This document shows, piece by piece, positions 26,151 to 35,034 of a DNA stretch of 64,000 nucleotides; position 1 is the stretch's first letter; each line of letters starts with the position of its first letter. Origin of the DNA: Planctomycetota bacterium. Lineage in GTDB: Bacteria > Planctomycetota > UBA8742 > UBA2392. The notes beneath the pieces were generated by a model. It searched no databases and was not told the DNA's origin. It worked only from the letters and a program-made list of their open reading frames with translations. Location: contig JABTUE010000004.1 of assembly GCA_015075515.1 (NCBI GenBank), positions 62,001 to 126,000 of the forward strand. The letters are read 5' to 3'. The position numbers were made by a program, and so were the translations under genes.

Positions 26151-26180
26151 TCGATGCCGGGGTTCTACCGGAAGTCTTCC

Positions 26181-27731
26181 ATGCCATCCAGAAAACAGCG
26201 CGCTGCCCGCGGGGGCAAGCGCCCAAAGCCCGCCCGCAAGGGCGGCGCGAAGGTTCGTGCTCGCAAAAAGAAAGCCGCGCGGCCGGTTGCCGGCCGCAAG
26301 CCCGCCAAACGCAAGCCGGCGCCCAAAGCCCGTCCGGCACCCGCGGCCGCTGCCCAGCCCGCGCGCGCCAGGGCCGAAAACGACCAGGCCACACCGGCGG
26401 CGCCGATGGTGTCACAGGCCGCCGCGGCGCTGGCCGTCAAGCCGCCGCAGGATCTGGCCGGTTACCGGCTGGATGAACGTGCCGACGGCCGCAACGACAG
26501 TCTGGGCACGTTTGACGTGACTGTGATCGGCGGCGGCCCCGGCGGCAGCACGCTGGCGGCGCTGCTGGCCAAACAGGGTCGCACGGTCGCCGTGGTCGAG
26601 CGCAGCGAGTTTCCGCGTTTCCGCATCGGCGAGTCGCTGCTGCCGTTCAGCATTGACATCTGGGAGAAAACCGGCGTTCTGCCCAAGATTCACCAGCAGG
26701 GCTACTGCGTAAAGCGCGGCGCGCGCTTTGTGATTGACGAAACGCTGGAGGAAGAGTGCTTCTGGTTCCGCAACGGACTGGACCCGAACCACCCCTACGC
26801 GTTTCAGGTGCAGCGCGGCCCGTTTGACAAACTGCTGCTGGATCACGCCCGCGAACTGGGCGTTGCCGTGTTCCAGCCCGCCACCGCCACCGGCTGGGCC
26901 GTGGATGCCGGCGGCGCGACGCTGGTCACCGACCGCGGCTCGATCCGCAGCCAGATTTTGTGCGACGTGACCGGCCGCTGGACGTTTCTTTCGGCACGTC
27001 AGAACCAGCGTCGTGTGCATCCGGCGCACCGCAAGATCACCTGCTACGCCCACTTCACCAACGTCGTGCGCTGCGAACAGGACCCCAACAACATCATCAT
27101 CGTCCGCTTCGGCGACACGCGCATGGGCTGGTTCTGGCTGATCCCGTTTTCCGACGGCACCACCAGCGTGGGCGTCGTGGCTGACGCGACCTATTATCGC
27201 CAGAGCGGCCTGACACCGCATGAGTTTTTCTGGCGCAGCATTCAGCAGAGCCGCAGCATGGCCCCGCGCATGCGCGACGCCGTTGCGTGCTGCGACGTGC
27301 TGATGGAGGCCGATTTCAGCTACACCAGCGAGCGCCAGGTGGGCGACCGCTGGCTTAAGGTGGGGGACGCCGGCGTGTTTGTGGATCCGATTTTTTCCAG
27401 CGGTGTGTTTCTCAGCACCAAGGCCGCGGAACTGGCCGCCGACGCTATCGGCCGGGCCTTTGCCGCGCGGGATTTCCGCGAGGCCATGTTCCTGGATTAC
27501 GAGCACAAGATCCGCCAGGGCACGCGGGTGTTCTGGGCGTTTATTGACGCGTTCTACAACCGCGATTTTCTGAAGCAGATGGTAACCAGCCGCCGCCGGC
27601 CAATGCTGCAAAGCAGCATCACAAGTCTGCTGGCCGGCGACGTGTTCAACGATCGCAACGCCCTGATTACGTACCTGACCGGTGAAGGCGGCGCCTACGC
27701 GGACACTGAGGTGAAAAAATTGCTGGGCTAA
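26181..27731 (+). CDS. FAD-dependent halogenase-like oxidoreductase with basic N-terminal tail
   Basis: The start at 26181 has GGAAG six bases upstream and fits the promoter; it gives 516 residues. Residues 1-75 are Lys/Arg/Ala/Pro-rich (MPSRKQRAARGGKRPKPARK), like a histone H1 tail. Then comes a Rossmann FAD site (FDVTVIGGGPGGSTLAALLA), VVERSEFPRFRIGESLLP, GWFWLIPF, which fits the WxWxIP motif of flavin-dependent halogenases, and GDAGVFVDPIFSSGVFLSTK as the second FAD motif. The family also includes geranylgeranyl-reductase-like enzymes. The halogenase active-site Lys sits in a different stretch that I cannot place by eye, so halogenation is not shown. No reductase or biosynthetic cluster is adjacent. 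Confidence 0.75.
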   Translation: MPSRKQRAARGGKRPKPARKGGAKVRARKKKAARPVAGRKPAKRKPAPKARPAPAAAAQPARARAENDQATPAAPMVSQAAAALAVKPPQDLAGYRLDERADGRNDSLGTFDVTVIGGGPGGSTLAALLAKQGRTVAVVERSEFPRFRIGESLLPFSIDIWEKTGVLPKIHQQGYCVKRGARFVIDETLEEECFWFRNGLDPNHPYAFQVQRGPFDKLLLDHARELGVAVFQPATATGWAVDAGGATLVTDRGSIRSQILCDVTGRWTFLSARQNQRRVHPAHRKITCYAHFTNVVRCEQDPNNIIIVRFGDTRMGWFWLIPFSDGTTSVGVVADATYYRQSGLTPHEFFWRSIQQSRSMAPRMRDAVACCDVLMEADFSYTSERQVGDRWLKVGDAGVFVDPIFSSGVFLSTKAAELAADAIGRAFAARDFREAMFLDYEHKIRQGTRVFWAFIDAFYNRDFLKQMVTSRRRPMLQSSITSLLAGDVFNDRNALITYLTGEGGAYADTEVKKLLG

Positions 27732-27760
27732 AGGCCGCGGCTTTCCGGGTTGTGGTACGC

Positions 27761-27804
27761 GCCGTTAACCAGTCGCACCCGCCACGTTGGCGGGTGCGCT
27801 GGGC
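27761..27804. repeat. 44-bp hairpin repeat, copy 1
   Basis: The unit begins GCCGTTAACCAGTC and contains a perfect 10-bp inverted repeat GCACCCGCCA-CGT-TGGCGGGTGC (27775-27797). It is identical to the copy at 27878. It looks like a dispersed REP-type palindromic element. Both copies have the same orientation. Confidence 0.8.
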
Positions 27805-27806
27805 AT

Positions 27807-27831
27807 CCAAACAGTCCGGTGGACTGTTTGG
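27807..27831. repeat. Palindrome CCAAACAGTCC between the repeats
   Basis: A perfect 11-bp inverted repeat (CCAAACAGTCC-GGT-GGACTGTTTGG) directly follows repeat copy 1. It may belong to the same mobile palindromic unit or act as a two-way terminator for the convergent genes. Confidence 0.7.
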
Positions 27832-27877
27832 AAAGCGAAGCTCTGCGGAGCGTGCGGTGTGGGGACCGGAACGACCG

Positions 27878-27921
27878 GCCGTTAACCAGTCGCACCCGCC
27901 ACGTTGGCGGGTGCGCTGGGC
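27878..27921. repeat. 44-bp hairpin repeat, copy 2
   Basis: Exact copy of the unit at 27761-27804, 117 bp further on, same orientation. Confidence 0.8.
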
Positions 27922-28100
27922 GTAGAAAACGGCTTGGGGGCCGGTCTTCCGCCGCAAGTAGAGCAACCGTCATGCCAATCTCAAGGCGCTCTAAAAGTCT
28001 TGATTTAGAGCCTTTGCGAGGCTGTGGACAAACTGGACGCACTAAGACCTGTGTAAATACGTAACAAGTGGTCTTTGCGCTGTCTTTGTGGTTGCCAGTG

Positions 28101-29615
28101 CTAACCCCGGTATTCCTCGTCTTGCTCGATGATTGCCAGAACCCAGTCAAACTCACCGCTTACCACGCGGTTGCCGCAGTAGCCGCACACACCCGCGCGG
28201 TTGATGCGATCCAGCGGCGCGCCGCAACTGGGGCAACTGGCGACGTCGCCGGGCGCACGGGCCTTGCGCCCGGCGCGGCGTACCAGTGTCCAGTATTCGC
28301 TGAAGCGCCGTGGTTTGTGGCGGTTGCCCGCGACCGAGCCGTCGCGCAACAGATGGTAGTCAACCATGCTTGCGAACACGCGCACCGTGATGGCGTCAAA
28401 CCAGGCGTCGTGCTCGATGCGCGCCACGTCAATTTTCTCGATCGTGATCTGTTCCAGCACGTTGCGGGTGCCTTCTTCGCGGTAACGGGCCAGCCAGTAA
28501 CGGTGCGCGTCAAAGATACTGTCGCTTTCCCAGGGTCGTAGTCTTGACTCGTCAAGAGTTGTCCAGCCGTGCTGGATTTCCATAAACATGTGCCGCAGCC
28601 GCGCGCTGAAGCCAGGCCAGGAAAACTCCGGGTCGCGCGCCTGAAGCGCCCGGCGCTGGGCGCCCAGGTCGGGCGCGAACACCGTGGGCAGGTCGGTTCC
28701 TGCCTCCACGCCGCCGCGGACCACGGCCTCGGGCACGGATTCGCGGCCGTTGATTTCGACGCGAACAATCTGCCAGTCCAGTTCGCCCCCGCCGACGGGT
28801 GTTCCGCAACTGGGGCAGGTGCCGTCCAGGCGCAGTTCGGTCGCGCTGCCGCAGGCCGGACAGCCCAGCTTCATCACCTTGTCGGGGTCCTGTGTCAGCA
28901 AGTGCAGTGGCCGCGCCAGCACCAGCCGGTGGCGGTACAGCCAGCGGGTTTTGCGGCCGGCTTCTTCCTCGACCACGTTAGCCTTGTAATTCACGGCCAC
29001 GCGCAGGTGTGTGGGTGTCTGCCACACTTCGCCCAGGTGCAGCGACCCCACGACCACCTCGTGCACGCGGGTGGCCATGTTCAGGTGCAGGCGGCGGATT
29101 TCGGGCGACAGGTAGGGCGCGATAGCGGCGTTGTCGCCGCGCAGGCCCATGCCGCCGCGGCTTTCGTGGAACTTCACATACAACAGGTGGGCGAAATCCA
29201 GAAACAGAACGCGCGAAAAGTTCGGGTCGTGCCTGCGGATCAGGGCCACGCCCTGGGTCTGCTGGCGCTGCTGGGTGCGCGACTGGATCAGGCGGCCCTG
29301 GCGGTTCAGTTCTTCCTGCTGTTGCCGGCGCTTGACGGCGGTCTTGTAGGCAAACACCGCAATCCCCGCCACGATCACCACGCACAGTACCTTGCCCACC
29401 GGGCCGCCTTCGGTCCACAGCAGCACCAGCAGGCGGATAACCAGATAGATGATAATGCCCGCGCCGTCGCCGCCCCCGCCGCTGCTTCCTCCACCGCCGC
29501 CACTGCCGCCGCTGTAACCGCCGCCGCCGCCGGCGCGGGCCTCCAGTTCATGGGCCAGCACGCCCGCGATCAGCGGTGACAGCAGCAGAAACCAGCACAG
29601 GGCGCGCGAGTGCAT
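28101..29615 (-). CDS. Tim44-like membrane protein with two zinc ribbons
   Basis: The 504-residue protein begins with a hydrophobic signal (MHSRALCWFLLLSPLIAGVL), then a Gly/Ser-rich stretch (YSGGSGGGGGSSGGGG), a membrane helix with AGIIIYLVIRLLVLLW and VLCVVIVAGIAVFAY, a basic linker, and a Tim44-like lipid-binding domain (NFSRVLFLDFAHLLYVKFHE, ATRVHEVVVGSLHLGEVWQT). Two CxxC pairs follow in LGCPACGSATELRLDGTCPS and two more in VASCPSCGAPLDRINRAGVC-GYC, each a zinc ribbon; between them is a second Tim44-like segment (ITIEKIDVARIEHDAWFDAI). The start at 29615 marks the signal; it lies 2 bp after the TPM gene, so the two are one operon. I know this pairing from uncharacterised membrane proteins only. 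Confidence 0.75.
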   Translation of the reverse strand: MHSRALCWFLLLSPLIAGVLAHELEARAGGGGGYSGGSGGGGGSSGGGGDGAGIIIYLVIRLLVLLWTEGGPVGKVLCVVIVAGIAVFAYKTAVKRRQQQEELNRQGRLIQSRTQQRQQTQGVALIRRHDPNFSRVLFLDFAHLLYVKFHESRGGMGLRGDNAAIAPYLSPEIRRLHLNMATRVHEVVVGSLHLGEVWQTPTHLRVAVNYKANVVEEEAGRKTRWLYRHRLVLARPLHLLTQDPDKVMKLGCPACGSATELRLDGTCPSCGTPVGGGELDWQIVRVEINGRESVPEAVVRGGVEAGTDLPTVFAPDLGAQRRALQARDPEFSWPGFSARLRHMFMEIQHGWTTLDESRLRPWESDSIFDAHRYWLARYREEGTRNVLEQITIEKIDVARIEHDAWFDAITVRVFASMVDYHLLRDGSVAGNRHKPRRFSEYWTLVRRAGRKARAPGDVASCPSCGAPLDRINRAGVCGYCGNRVVSGEFDWVLAIIEQDEEYRG

Positions 29616-29617
29616 GA

Positions 29618-30211
29618 TCAGGGCAGGCGAATCTGGGGTTTGTCCGGCAGCTCGTTGATGTCGTCGTCGCGGCGGGCAAAGCATTCGCCACAGGCGCGGC
29701 CAAGCGCCTCCAGGACGCTCTCGACACGTTCGACGGGGTCGCCGTCGCCGGGCGCCGACAGCATGGCCTTGATCTCGCCCAGTCTTGATTCCCGCAATGC
29801 GCGCGTCAGCCCGATGTCCGGCACCAGACGTGCCTCGCCTTCCAGCACGCTGATGTACAGCAGCACCGCGTTGCGTTCGCGGGTCAGGCTGACGTTTTCG
29901 CGCGTGAAGGTGGCCTCGGCCGCGGCATCCACACAGGCGCTCTGGCGCCAGCGTGGCACCAGCAGGCGCAGCAGCCGGTTGCTGCGCCGTGCCGCCAGCA
30001 TGGCCAGGGCGCCCATGGCGACGGCTTCGGCCAGCAGCCACACCGGGTCGGCCGTCAGGTCAAGTGCCAGTTCGTGAACGCCCAGCAGCAACAGGTACAC
30101 AGCCAGTGCCGCACCGACGGCCAGCGCCCAGACGCGGCCCTCGTAGCGCGAACTGGCCGGCGCCAGCACCACCACAAACTCGCAGCCGGTGCGGCGTTCA
30201 GCCGCGGCCAC
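29618..30211 (-). CDS. TPM-domain membrane protein
   Basis: The protein shows a split TPM (TLP18.3/Psb32/MOLO-1) domain: RTGCEFVVVLAPASSRY at the start, two membrane helices (VWALAVGAALAVYLLLLGVH and WLLAEAVAMGALAMLA), then ATFTRENVSLTRERNAVLLY and VLEGEARLVPDIGL. The first usable start is GTG at 30211, but the TPM likeness goes on for about 20 codons upstream (SLDRIEQAV) to a TGA at 30283-30281 with no ATG, GTG or TTG. Either a non-standard start (ATC or CTG) is used or the N-terminal helix is shortened. It forms an operon with the Tim44-like gene. Confidence 0.75.
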   Translation of the reverse strand: MAAAERRTGCEFVVVLAPASSRYEGRVWALAVGAALAVYLLLLGVHELALDLTADPVWLLAEAVAMGALAMLAARRSNRLLRLLVPRWRQSACVDAAAEATFTRENVSLTRERNAVLLYISVLEGEARLVPDIGLTRALRESRLGEIKAMLSAPGDGDPVERVESVLEALGRACGECFARRDDDINELPDKPQIRLP

Positions 30212-30353
30212 GGCTTGTTCGATGCGGTCCAGTGACCGGGGTTGCAGCAGGGCGCGGTTGTGCAGCAGGTTGCCGATGGTTCACCCCGCGCGCAGCGTAG
30301 CGCGACCGGAACATCTGTGAACCTACAAAAGAACCGGGGCTGTGTAACGCCGG

Positions 30354-32600
30354 TCAGTCGTGCGTCGCGGCGTCGGCAAAGCGCATGCGGGTCTGGGCCT
30401 CGGCGCCGGGGTACACGGCCTCCAGCAGCAGTTCGCGGCCGGCGGTGCCGCCGCCGACGCTCCAGGTCACCACGGCCGCGGGCACTTCACCGCGCCGGGC
30501 GAACCACAGGGCCAGTTCGCGGTGCTGCTCGACGTTGCCGCCGGTCGCCGAAATCGCCATCTGCGCCAGCATGCGGCCGTTGTCGCCTTCGGCTACGCTG
30601 ACGTTGCGAAGCCCCGTGCGCGCGGCCTCAAGCCGGATTTCGCGCTCCAGCCCGCGGCACAGGGCCTGGTCTTCAGGGTCGGGGTCCACGCATACCAGCA
30701 CAAACGGGATTTCGCGGGGCATCTGATCTTTGCCCAGGCCGGCCTTGCTCCAGCGCGGGGTCAGGTCGCGCACGGCCTGGTCGTTGCGTTCCTGCAGATG
30801 AGCCAGCAGTTGCGGAACCAGTTCAATGCGCGGCATCGGCTCGCGGTAGATGAAGTTCTGGGTCGCGGGCGGTTTGGCCAGCATGCCGTCCAGCGCCACA
30901 AAGTAGGGCGCAAGCTGATGTTTCTGATCCGGCAGGGCTTCAACCAGGCTGTAGGCGCGGGGTGCGGACTGGCGCTCGGCCTGAAGCTGGCGGCGTGTGC
31001 CCTCGGCGCCGGCCCACATGGCCATGACGGCAATAAACGCCACGCCGCCCAGCGCGATTGCGGCAATGCCGAACTTGCCCGCGGTGGACAAGCGCCGGGG
31101 CCGATAGGCCGGGGCGCTGTACCAGGCGCCATACCCGCCGGGGGCACCGGCCAGGCGGGTGCGGAATTCGGTGTTGTCGGCGCCGGCGGCCAGATGCGGC
31201 GGTACCGGCATGCCCTTGAAGCTGGGCAGGTCGGCAGGCTTGACATTGGCAAGCTGGCCTGTGGCGGCGGCCCAGAACAGATAGTCCACGTCGGTCAACA
31301 TGGCGCGGGCGTCAGTGTAACGCTGGCTCATGCCGGTCATGGCGCGGTTGACAACCCACTGCAACGCGATCGGCAGATCGTTGGGCAGCCGCGACAGCGC
31401 GCCGCTGGTGGGGAACTCGCCCGACACGGCGAAGTACAGGACCGCGCCGATGCTGTAGACGTCGAACTTGGCGGCGTCTACTTCACGCACTTCACGGCCC
31501 TCCAGCGCCAGTTTGACCATTTCGGGGTCGCGGAAATACTCGGTGCCGTGGGTGGTCAGTTGCGCCATGCTGGACAGCGGTGTCATCAGACCGATGTCCA
31601 CCAGATAGATGCGCTCGCCGGCGATGATCAGGTTGTCGGGTTTGATGTCCTTGTGGATCACGCCCGCTTCGTGGTACTGGGCGATGATCTGCAAAAGCTG
31701 GTGCACATAGCCCAGACTCATGCGCAGGTGTTCGTTCATGCTGGCGGCGGTTTCGCGCGCGCCCTTGATGTTGCGCAGTACGCCCTTGGTCAGCGTTTCG
31801 CCGTGGTAGTACGGCATGACGTACCAGAAGGCGTTGGTGCCCAGGCTGCTTTCGATAATCAGGCCCAGGCGTTTGGCCAGTTCGGCGGCCTGGCTTTCGC
31901 GCACAACGGATTCCAGGCTGCCGCCGCTGCGCAGGTCAAAGTATTTCAGCACGAACAACGACCCGCCGCCTTCTTCGGCTTTCTTGCGCACCACGTACAG
32001 CCGCGCGCTGGAGCCGCCGGGCGGCAGTTCGTCTACCACCACATAGTGTTCCGGGAACTCAGCCGGCTGGTCGGTGGGGGGCCATTCAGCGGCCACGTAC
32101 AGGCGCCAGTCGCGGTTGGCGCGTTCCATGCGTTCTTCCAGCGACGCGAACAGCCCGCCCAGACCGAACGTTTTGCTCCAGGCCCGGCCCACGCCCATCA
32201 ACGCGCGCCCGGCGTTGCGCCAGTCTTTGGCCACGGTTGCGCCCAGCGCGCGGCGGCGGCCCTTGACGCGCAACAACGCCGGGTCGTCGCGGTGCGAGGT
32301 CAGTGACTGGATCCATTCCTCGCACAGGCGCACGAACCAGAACGTGCTGCTGATTGAAGCCTCGATGGTGTAGCGCACAAAGTTGACGGCGTCGCCCAGC
32401 GACCAGATGGCGGCCACAATCACGAAGATCGGCCACAGAAAGAACGCCGCGACAATGAAGTGAACGATGTTGCCGACTGTCAGCGAAGGCTTGCGCCCGT
32501 CGGAAAAACCCGTCACGTGGGCAGTGTGGCGTTTGCGCCCGCGGCGCGGCTGTTGCGCCTCGGCGCTGTCCATGACTATCGATGTTCTGACTTCGCCCAT
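30354..32600 (-). CDS. Membrane-bound Ser/Thr kinase-like protein
   Basis: I start at the ATG at 32600 (GGGGGAGCAC upstream), giving 748 residues. Two N-terminal membrane stretches (VGNIVHFIVAAFFLWPIFVI and SLGDAVNFVRYTIEASISST) precede a kinase domain at about residues 180-470: SLFVLKYF lysine, GVIHKDIKPDNLII (HKD for HRD), and VDIGLMT (DIG for DFG). The catalytic and metal-binding Asp are kept, so it is probably active. Another membrane helix (GIAAIALGGVAFIAVMAMWA) leads to a 200-residue C-terminal domain with no family that I recognise (VPFVLVCVDPDPEDQALCRG-like, LVTWSVGGGTAGRELL-like). The arrangement differs from the usual PknB layout. Confidence 0.82.
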   Translation of the reverse strand: MGEVRTSIVMDSAEAQQPRRGRKRHTAHVTGFSDGRKPSLTVGNIVHFIVAAFFLWPIFVIVAAIWSLGDAVNFVRYTIEASISSTFWFVRLCEEWIQSLTSHRDDPALLRVKGRRRALGATVAKDWRNAGRALMGVGRAWSKTFGLGGLFASLEERMERANRDWRLYVAAEWPPTDQPAEFPEHYVVVDELPPGGSSARLYVVRKKAEEGGGSLFVLKYFDLRSGGSLESVVRESQAAELAKRLGLIIESSLGTNAFWYVMPYYHGETLTKGVLRNIKGARETAASMNEHLRMSLGYVHQLLQIIAQYHEAGVIHKDIKPDNLIIAGERIYLVDIGLMTPLSSMAQLTTHGTEYFRDPEMVKLALEGREVREVDAAKFDVYSIGAVLYFAVSGEFPTSGALSRLPNDLPIALQWVVNRAMTGMSQRYTDARAMLTDVDYLFWAAATGQLANVKPADLPSFKGMPVPPHLAAGADNTEFRTRLAGAPGGYGAWYSAPAYRPRRLSTAGKFGIAAIALGGVAFIAVMAMWAGAEGTRRQLQAERQSAPRAYSLVEALPDQKHQLAPYFVALDGMLAKPPATQNFIYREPMPRIELVPQLLAHLQERNDQAVRDLTPRWSKAGLGKDQMPREIPFVLVCVDPDPEDQALCRGLEREIRLEAARTGLRNVSVAEGDNGRMLAQMAISATGGNVEQHRELALWFARRGEVPAAVVTWSVGGGTAGRELLLEAVYPGAEAQTRMRFADAATHD

Positions 32601-32748
32601 GTGCTCCCCCGGATGGCAACGGCCGAAAGGCCGTGCGGCGGCCATCCCTGGTTGGGCAAATGCCCGTGATAATTTCAACCCATCATAGCAGCGTCAGGCC
32701 GGGCCGCCCCCGGCAGCCTTGGGTCAAGCGCCTGTTTACTGGCGGCGC

Positions 32749-32784
32749 AAAAAAGCTGCGCGACCGGCGAACCGGCCGCGCAGC
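32749..32784 (-). terminator. Intrinsic terminator of tRNA-Glu
   Basis: On the minus strand GCTGCGCGGCCGG, loop TTCG and CCGGTCGCGCAGC (one G-T pair) are followed by six T. It lies 7 bp after the tRNA CCA end. Confidence 0.9.
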
Positions 32785-32790
32785 GCTGTC

Positions 32791-32866
32791 TGGTACCCCT
32801 AACGGGATTCGAACCCGTGTCTAGGCCTTGAGAGGGCCTCGTCCTAGGCCTCTAGACGATAGGGGC
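32791..32866 (-). tRNA. tRNA-Glu (anticodon CUC)
   Basis: On the minus strand the 76-nt sequence begins GCCCCTATCGTCTAGAGGCC, the usual opening of tRNA-Glu, and ends with CCA. The acceptor stem GCCCCTA/TAGGGGT has a terminal G-U, the anticodon loop is CTCTCAA with anticodon CTC, and the T arm is ACGGG-TTCGAAT-CCCGT. It is a single gene between the kinase and dnaG. Confidence 0.96.
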
Positions 32867-33033
32867 GTGAGGTAAAAATTTGGCCCAAAACCGGTGGTTT
32901 TGGGGCGCAAAAGTGTAACGCATGTCGGTTTCCGGTCAAGTCTGAGCCGTTGGCAGAGTGTGGATCGCGGCGTAACGATCTATCAGCTATAGATTTGCGA
33001 GCAGATGCCACGTTTAGGCCTTGTCAAGTCCGT

Positions 33034-33062
33034 TTGACGCTTGGCCTGTGGTGTGGTACTGT
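33034..33062 (+). promoter_or_regulatory. Promoter of dnaG-rpoD
   Basis: TTGACG, a 17-bp spacer and TACTGT, about 100 bp upstream of dnaG. It is one of the best sigma-70 matches in the window. Confidence 0.6.
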
Positions 33063-33166
33063 TCGGGGTACGTTAGGAGACTGCCGAAAGGGCAGGGTCG
33101 GGTTACAGGCCCGCATCCCAAGCCATTTCCAGCGGTAATGGCCACGGCATCACGGAGAACGACTCA

Positions 33167-34948
33167 TTGGGACGCATTGCGCGTGAAAGTATCGAGGAAG
33201 TCCGCCGGGCCAACGATATCGTCGAACTTGTCTCCGCCTATGTGCCGCTGAAGCGGCGCGGCGCGGGTTTTTGGGCGAACTGCCCGTTCCACGACGAAAA
33301 GACTCCCTCCTTTCAGGTTTCTCCTGCACGCCAGGTCTACAAGTGCTTTGGTTGCGGCGTATTCGGCAGCGCAATTGATTTTGTCATGGCCTACGAAAAG
33401 CTCGAGTTCGTCGAAGCCGTGGAAAAGCTGGCCTCGCGCGCCGGCGTCACCTTGCGCTATGAGGGCACCGGGCCCAGCCAGGCCGATCGCAGCCTGCGCC
33501 AGAAGGCCTTGGAGATCATGAACTGGGCCCAGCGCGGGTTTGTGGCCAATCTGGCGCGTCACGACGGCGCCAGAAAGTATCTGGAGGATCGCGGCTTGGG
33601 CGGCGAAGTGGCCGAGAACTGGGGTCTGGGATACGCGCCGGATGAATGGACGCGCGTGACGGATGCCGCGCGCAGCAAGTTTGACGACGAAGCACTGCTG
33701 GCCACGGGCATCTGCCGCAAGAATGACGAAGGCCGCTGGTACGACTTTTTTCGCGGCCGGGTGACGTTCCCGATTCGTGACGCGCAGGGCCGCATTGTGG
33801 GTTTTGGGGCGCGGTTGCTGGACCCTGATGCCAAGGCGCAGAAGTATGTGAACTCGGCCGAAGGTCTGCTGTTTCACAAGTCGCGGCTGTTGTACGCCGT
33901 AGACCGTCTGGCCGAAAGCCGGCGCCTGAAGGCCACCGGCCGCGCGCTGATCATGGAGGGCTACACCGACGTGATTGCCGCGCACGTGCACGGGTTTGAC
34001 AACGCGGTGGCGCCGCTGGGCACGGCACTGACACTGGAACAACTGGCGCTCTTGCGCCGTTATGCCCCGCGCCTGACCCTGGTTCTGGACGGCGACAGTG
34101 CCGGTATCAAGGCCGCCGAACGCGCGGTGGATCTGGTGCTTGAGGCCGGCATGGACGCCGACGTGGCGGTTCTGCCCGACGAGATGGACCCGTTTGACCT
34201 GCTGCGGGCCCGTGGCGCGGCGGCGTTTGAAGCGGCGCTGGCGGCAGCCAAAGACGCCTTTGCGTTCAAGCTGGACACGCTGGGCGCGCGCTACGACCTG
34301 CGGCGACCGGTGGAGGCCGAAAAGGCGCTGGGCGAGCTTGCCCAGACCCTGGCGCGCGCTGAAAGCCAGAGTCTGCGTGAACTGTACGCCAAGACGGCCG
34401 CGGCGCGGCTTGGACTGCGCGAAGCCGTGGTGGTGGCGGCGGTCGAAAAAGCCCGGCGCGACATTGAAGCGCAGACGAACCGGTCCCAGGCCGCGGCCGA
34501 ACCGCGGCCGGCGGCGCGCCCCGCCGGCGGTGTGGCCGCACAGTATGAACGCGAGCTGTTGCGACGACTGCTGGAGAACGGGGCTGCGCTCAAGGCTGCG
34601 GCCGAAATTGTCGAGCCCAAAGATTTTCACAGCGCGGCGCTGGGCGAGGTCTACCGCGAAATGCTTAACGCTGTAGATGAGCACGGGCAGGCGGTGCCCG
34701 GTGCGCTGCTGGGTGGTCTGGGGCCCGAAGCCCGGGCAGAACTGGCGCGGATTGAGGAGCTGATGTATCTGCCCACGGACCACAGCACCGGCCCCGGGGC
34801 TGACCAGACGGTACGGCTGCTGGAGGAACTGCGCCGGTTTGCCGCCGCGCGCGGCGAACCGGTTGTGGCGGCCAAAGGCAGCACGCAGGAACTGGAACTT
34901 TTGCGTCAGAAGAAGGGGCAGCAGGCCCGGCGCCGCCGCGGGCCCTAG
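33167..34948 (+). CDS. dnaG: DNA primase
   Basis: The 593-residue primase makes RNA primers at the replication fork. It starts with TTG (MGRIARESIEEVRRANDIVE), with GGAGA 8 nt upstream. The CHC2 zinc site is CPFHDEKTPSF with KCFGCG; the TOPRIM centre shows IMEGYTDVIAAH and LVLDGDSAGIKAAERA; the RNA-polymerase-like region has YDFFRGRVTFPIRDAQGRIV and GFGARLLD. The C-terminal helicase-binding part follows an Ala/Pro-rich linker. It stands 86 bp before rpoD, the common dnaG-rpoD arrangement. Confidence 0.97.
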   Translation: MGRIARESIEEVRRANDIVELVSAYVPLKRRGAGFWANCPFHDEKTPSFQVSPARQVYKCFGCGVFGSAIDFVMAYEKLEFVEAVEKLASRAGVTLRYEGTGPSQADRSLRQKALEIMNWAQRGFVANLARHDGARKYLEDRGLGGEVAENWGLGYAPDEWTRVTDAARSKFDDEALLATGICRKNDEGRWYDFFRGRVTFPIRDAQGRIVGFGARLLDPDAKAQKYVNSAEGLLFHKSRLLYAVDRLAESRRLKATGRALIMEGYTDVIAAHVHGFDNAVAPLGTALTLEQLALLRRYAPRLTLVLDGDSAGIKAAERAVDLVLEAGMDADVAVLPDEMDPFDLLRARGAAAFEAALAAAKDAFAFKLDTLGARYDLRRPVEAEKALGELAQTLARAESQSLRELYAKTAAARLGLREAVVVAAVEKARRDIEAQTNRSQAAAEPRPAARPAGGVAAQYERELLRRLLENGAALKAAAEIVEPKDFHSAALGEVYREMLNAVDEHGQAVPGALLGGLGPEARAELARIEELMYLPTDHSTGPGADQTVRLLEELRRFAAARGEPVVAAKGSTQELELLRQKKGQQARRRRGP

Positions 34949-35034
34949 ACGGGATTGTGGAAGCCGTAAACGTCTGAAGCGCATTAACAGAAGGGGCGCG
35001 GGAACAATCCGCCGCACGAGAGGACACGGGATTC

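Larger units (their letters stand above)
27732..28100. other. Gene-free region with repeats
   Basis: The 369-bp gap between the convergent halogenase-like and Tim44-like genes holds two identical 44-bp repeats and a palindrome (separate entries). I see no gene in it. A TGTGGACAA at 28023-28031 is one base off a DnaA box, probably by chance. Confidence 0.5.

Noticed and set aside
27761..27921. CRISPR array
   Set aside because: Only two repeats, 73 bp apart, each with an internal hairpin, and no cas genes.
30281..30283. In-frame TGA upstream of the TPM gene as another Sec codon
   Set aside because: The codons upstream of it do not continue a recognisable domain or signal peptide and no Sec/Cys homology is known there.
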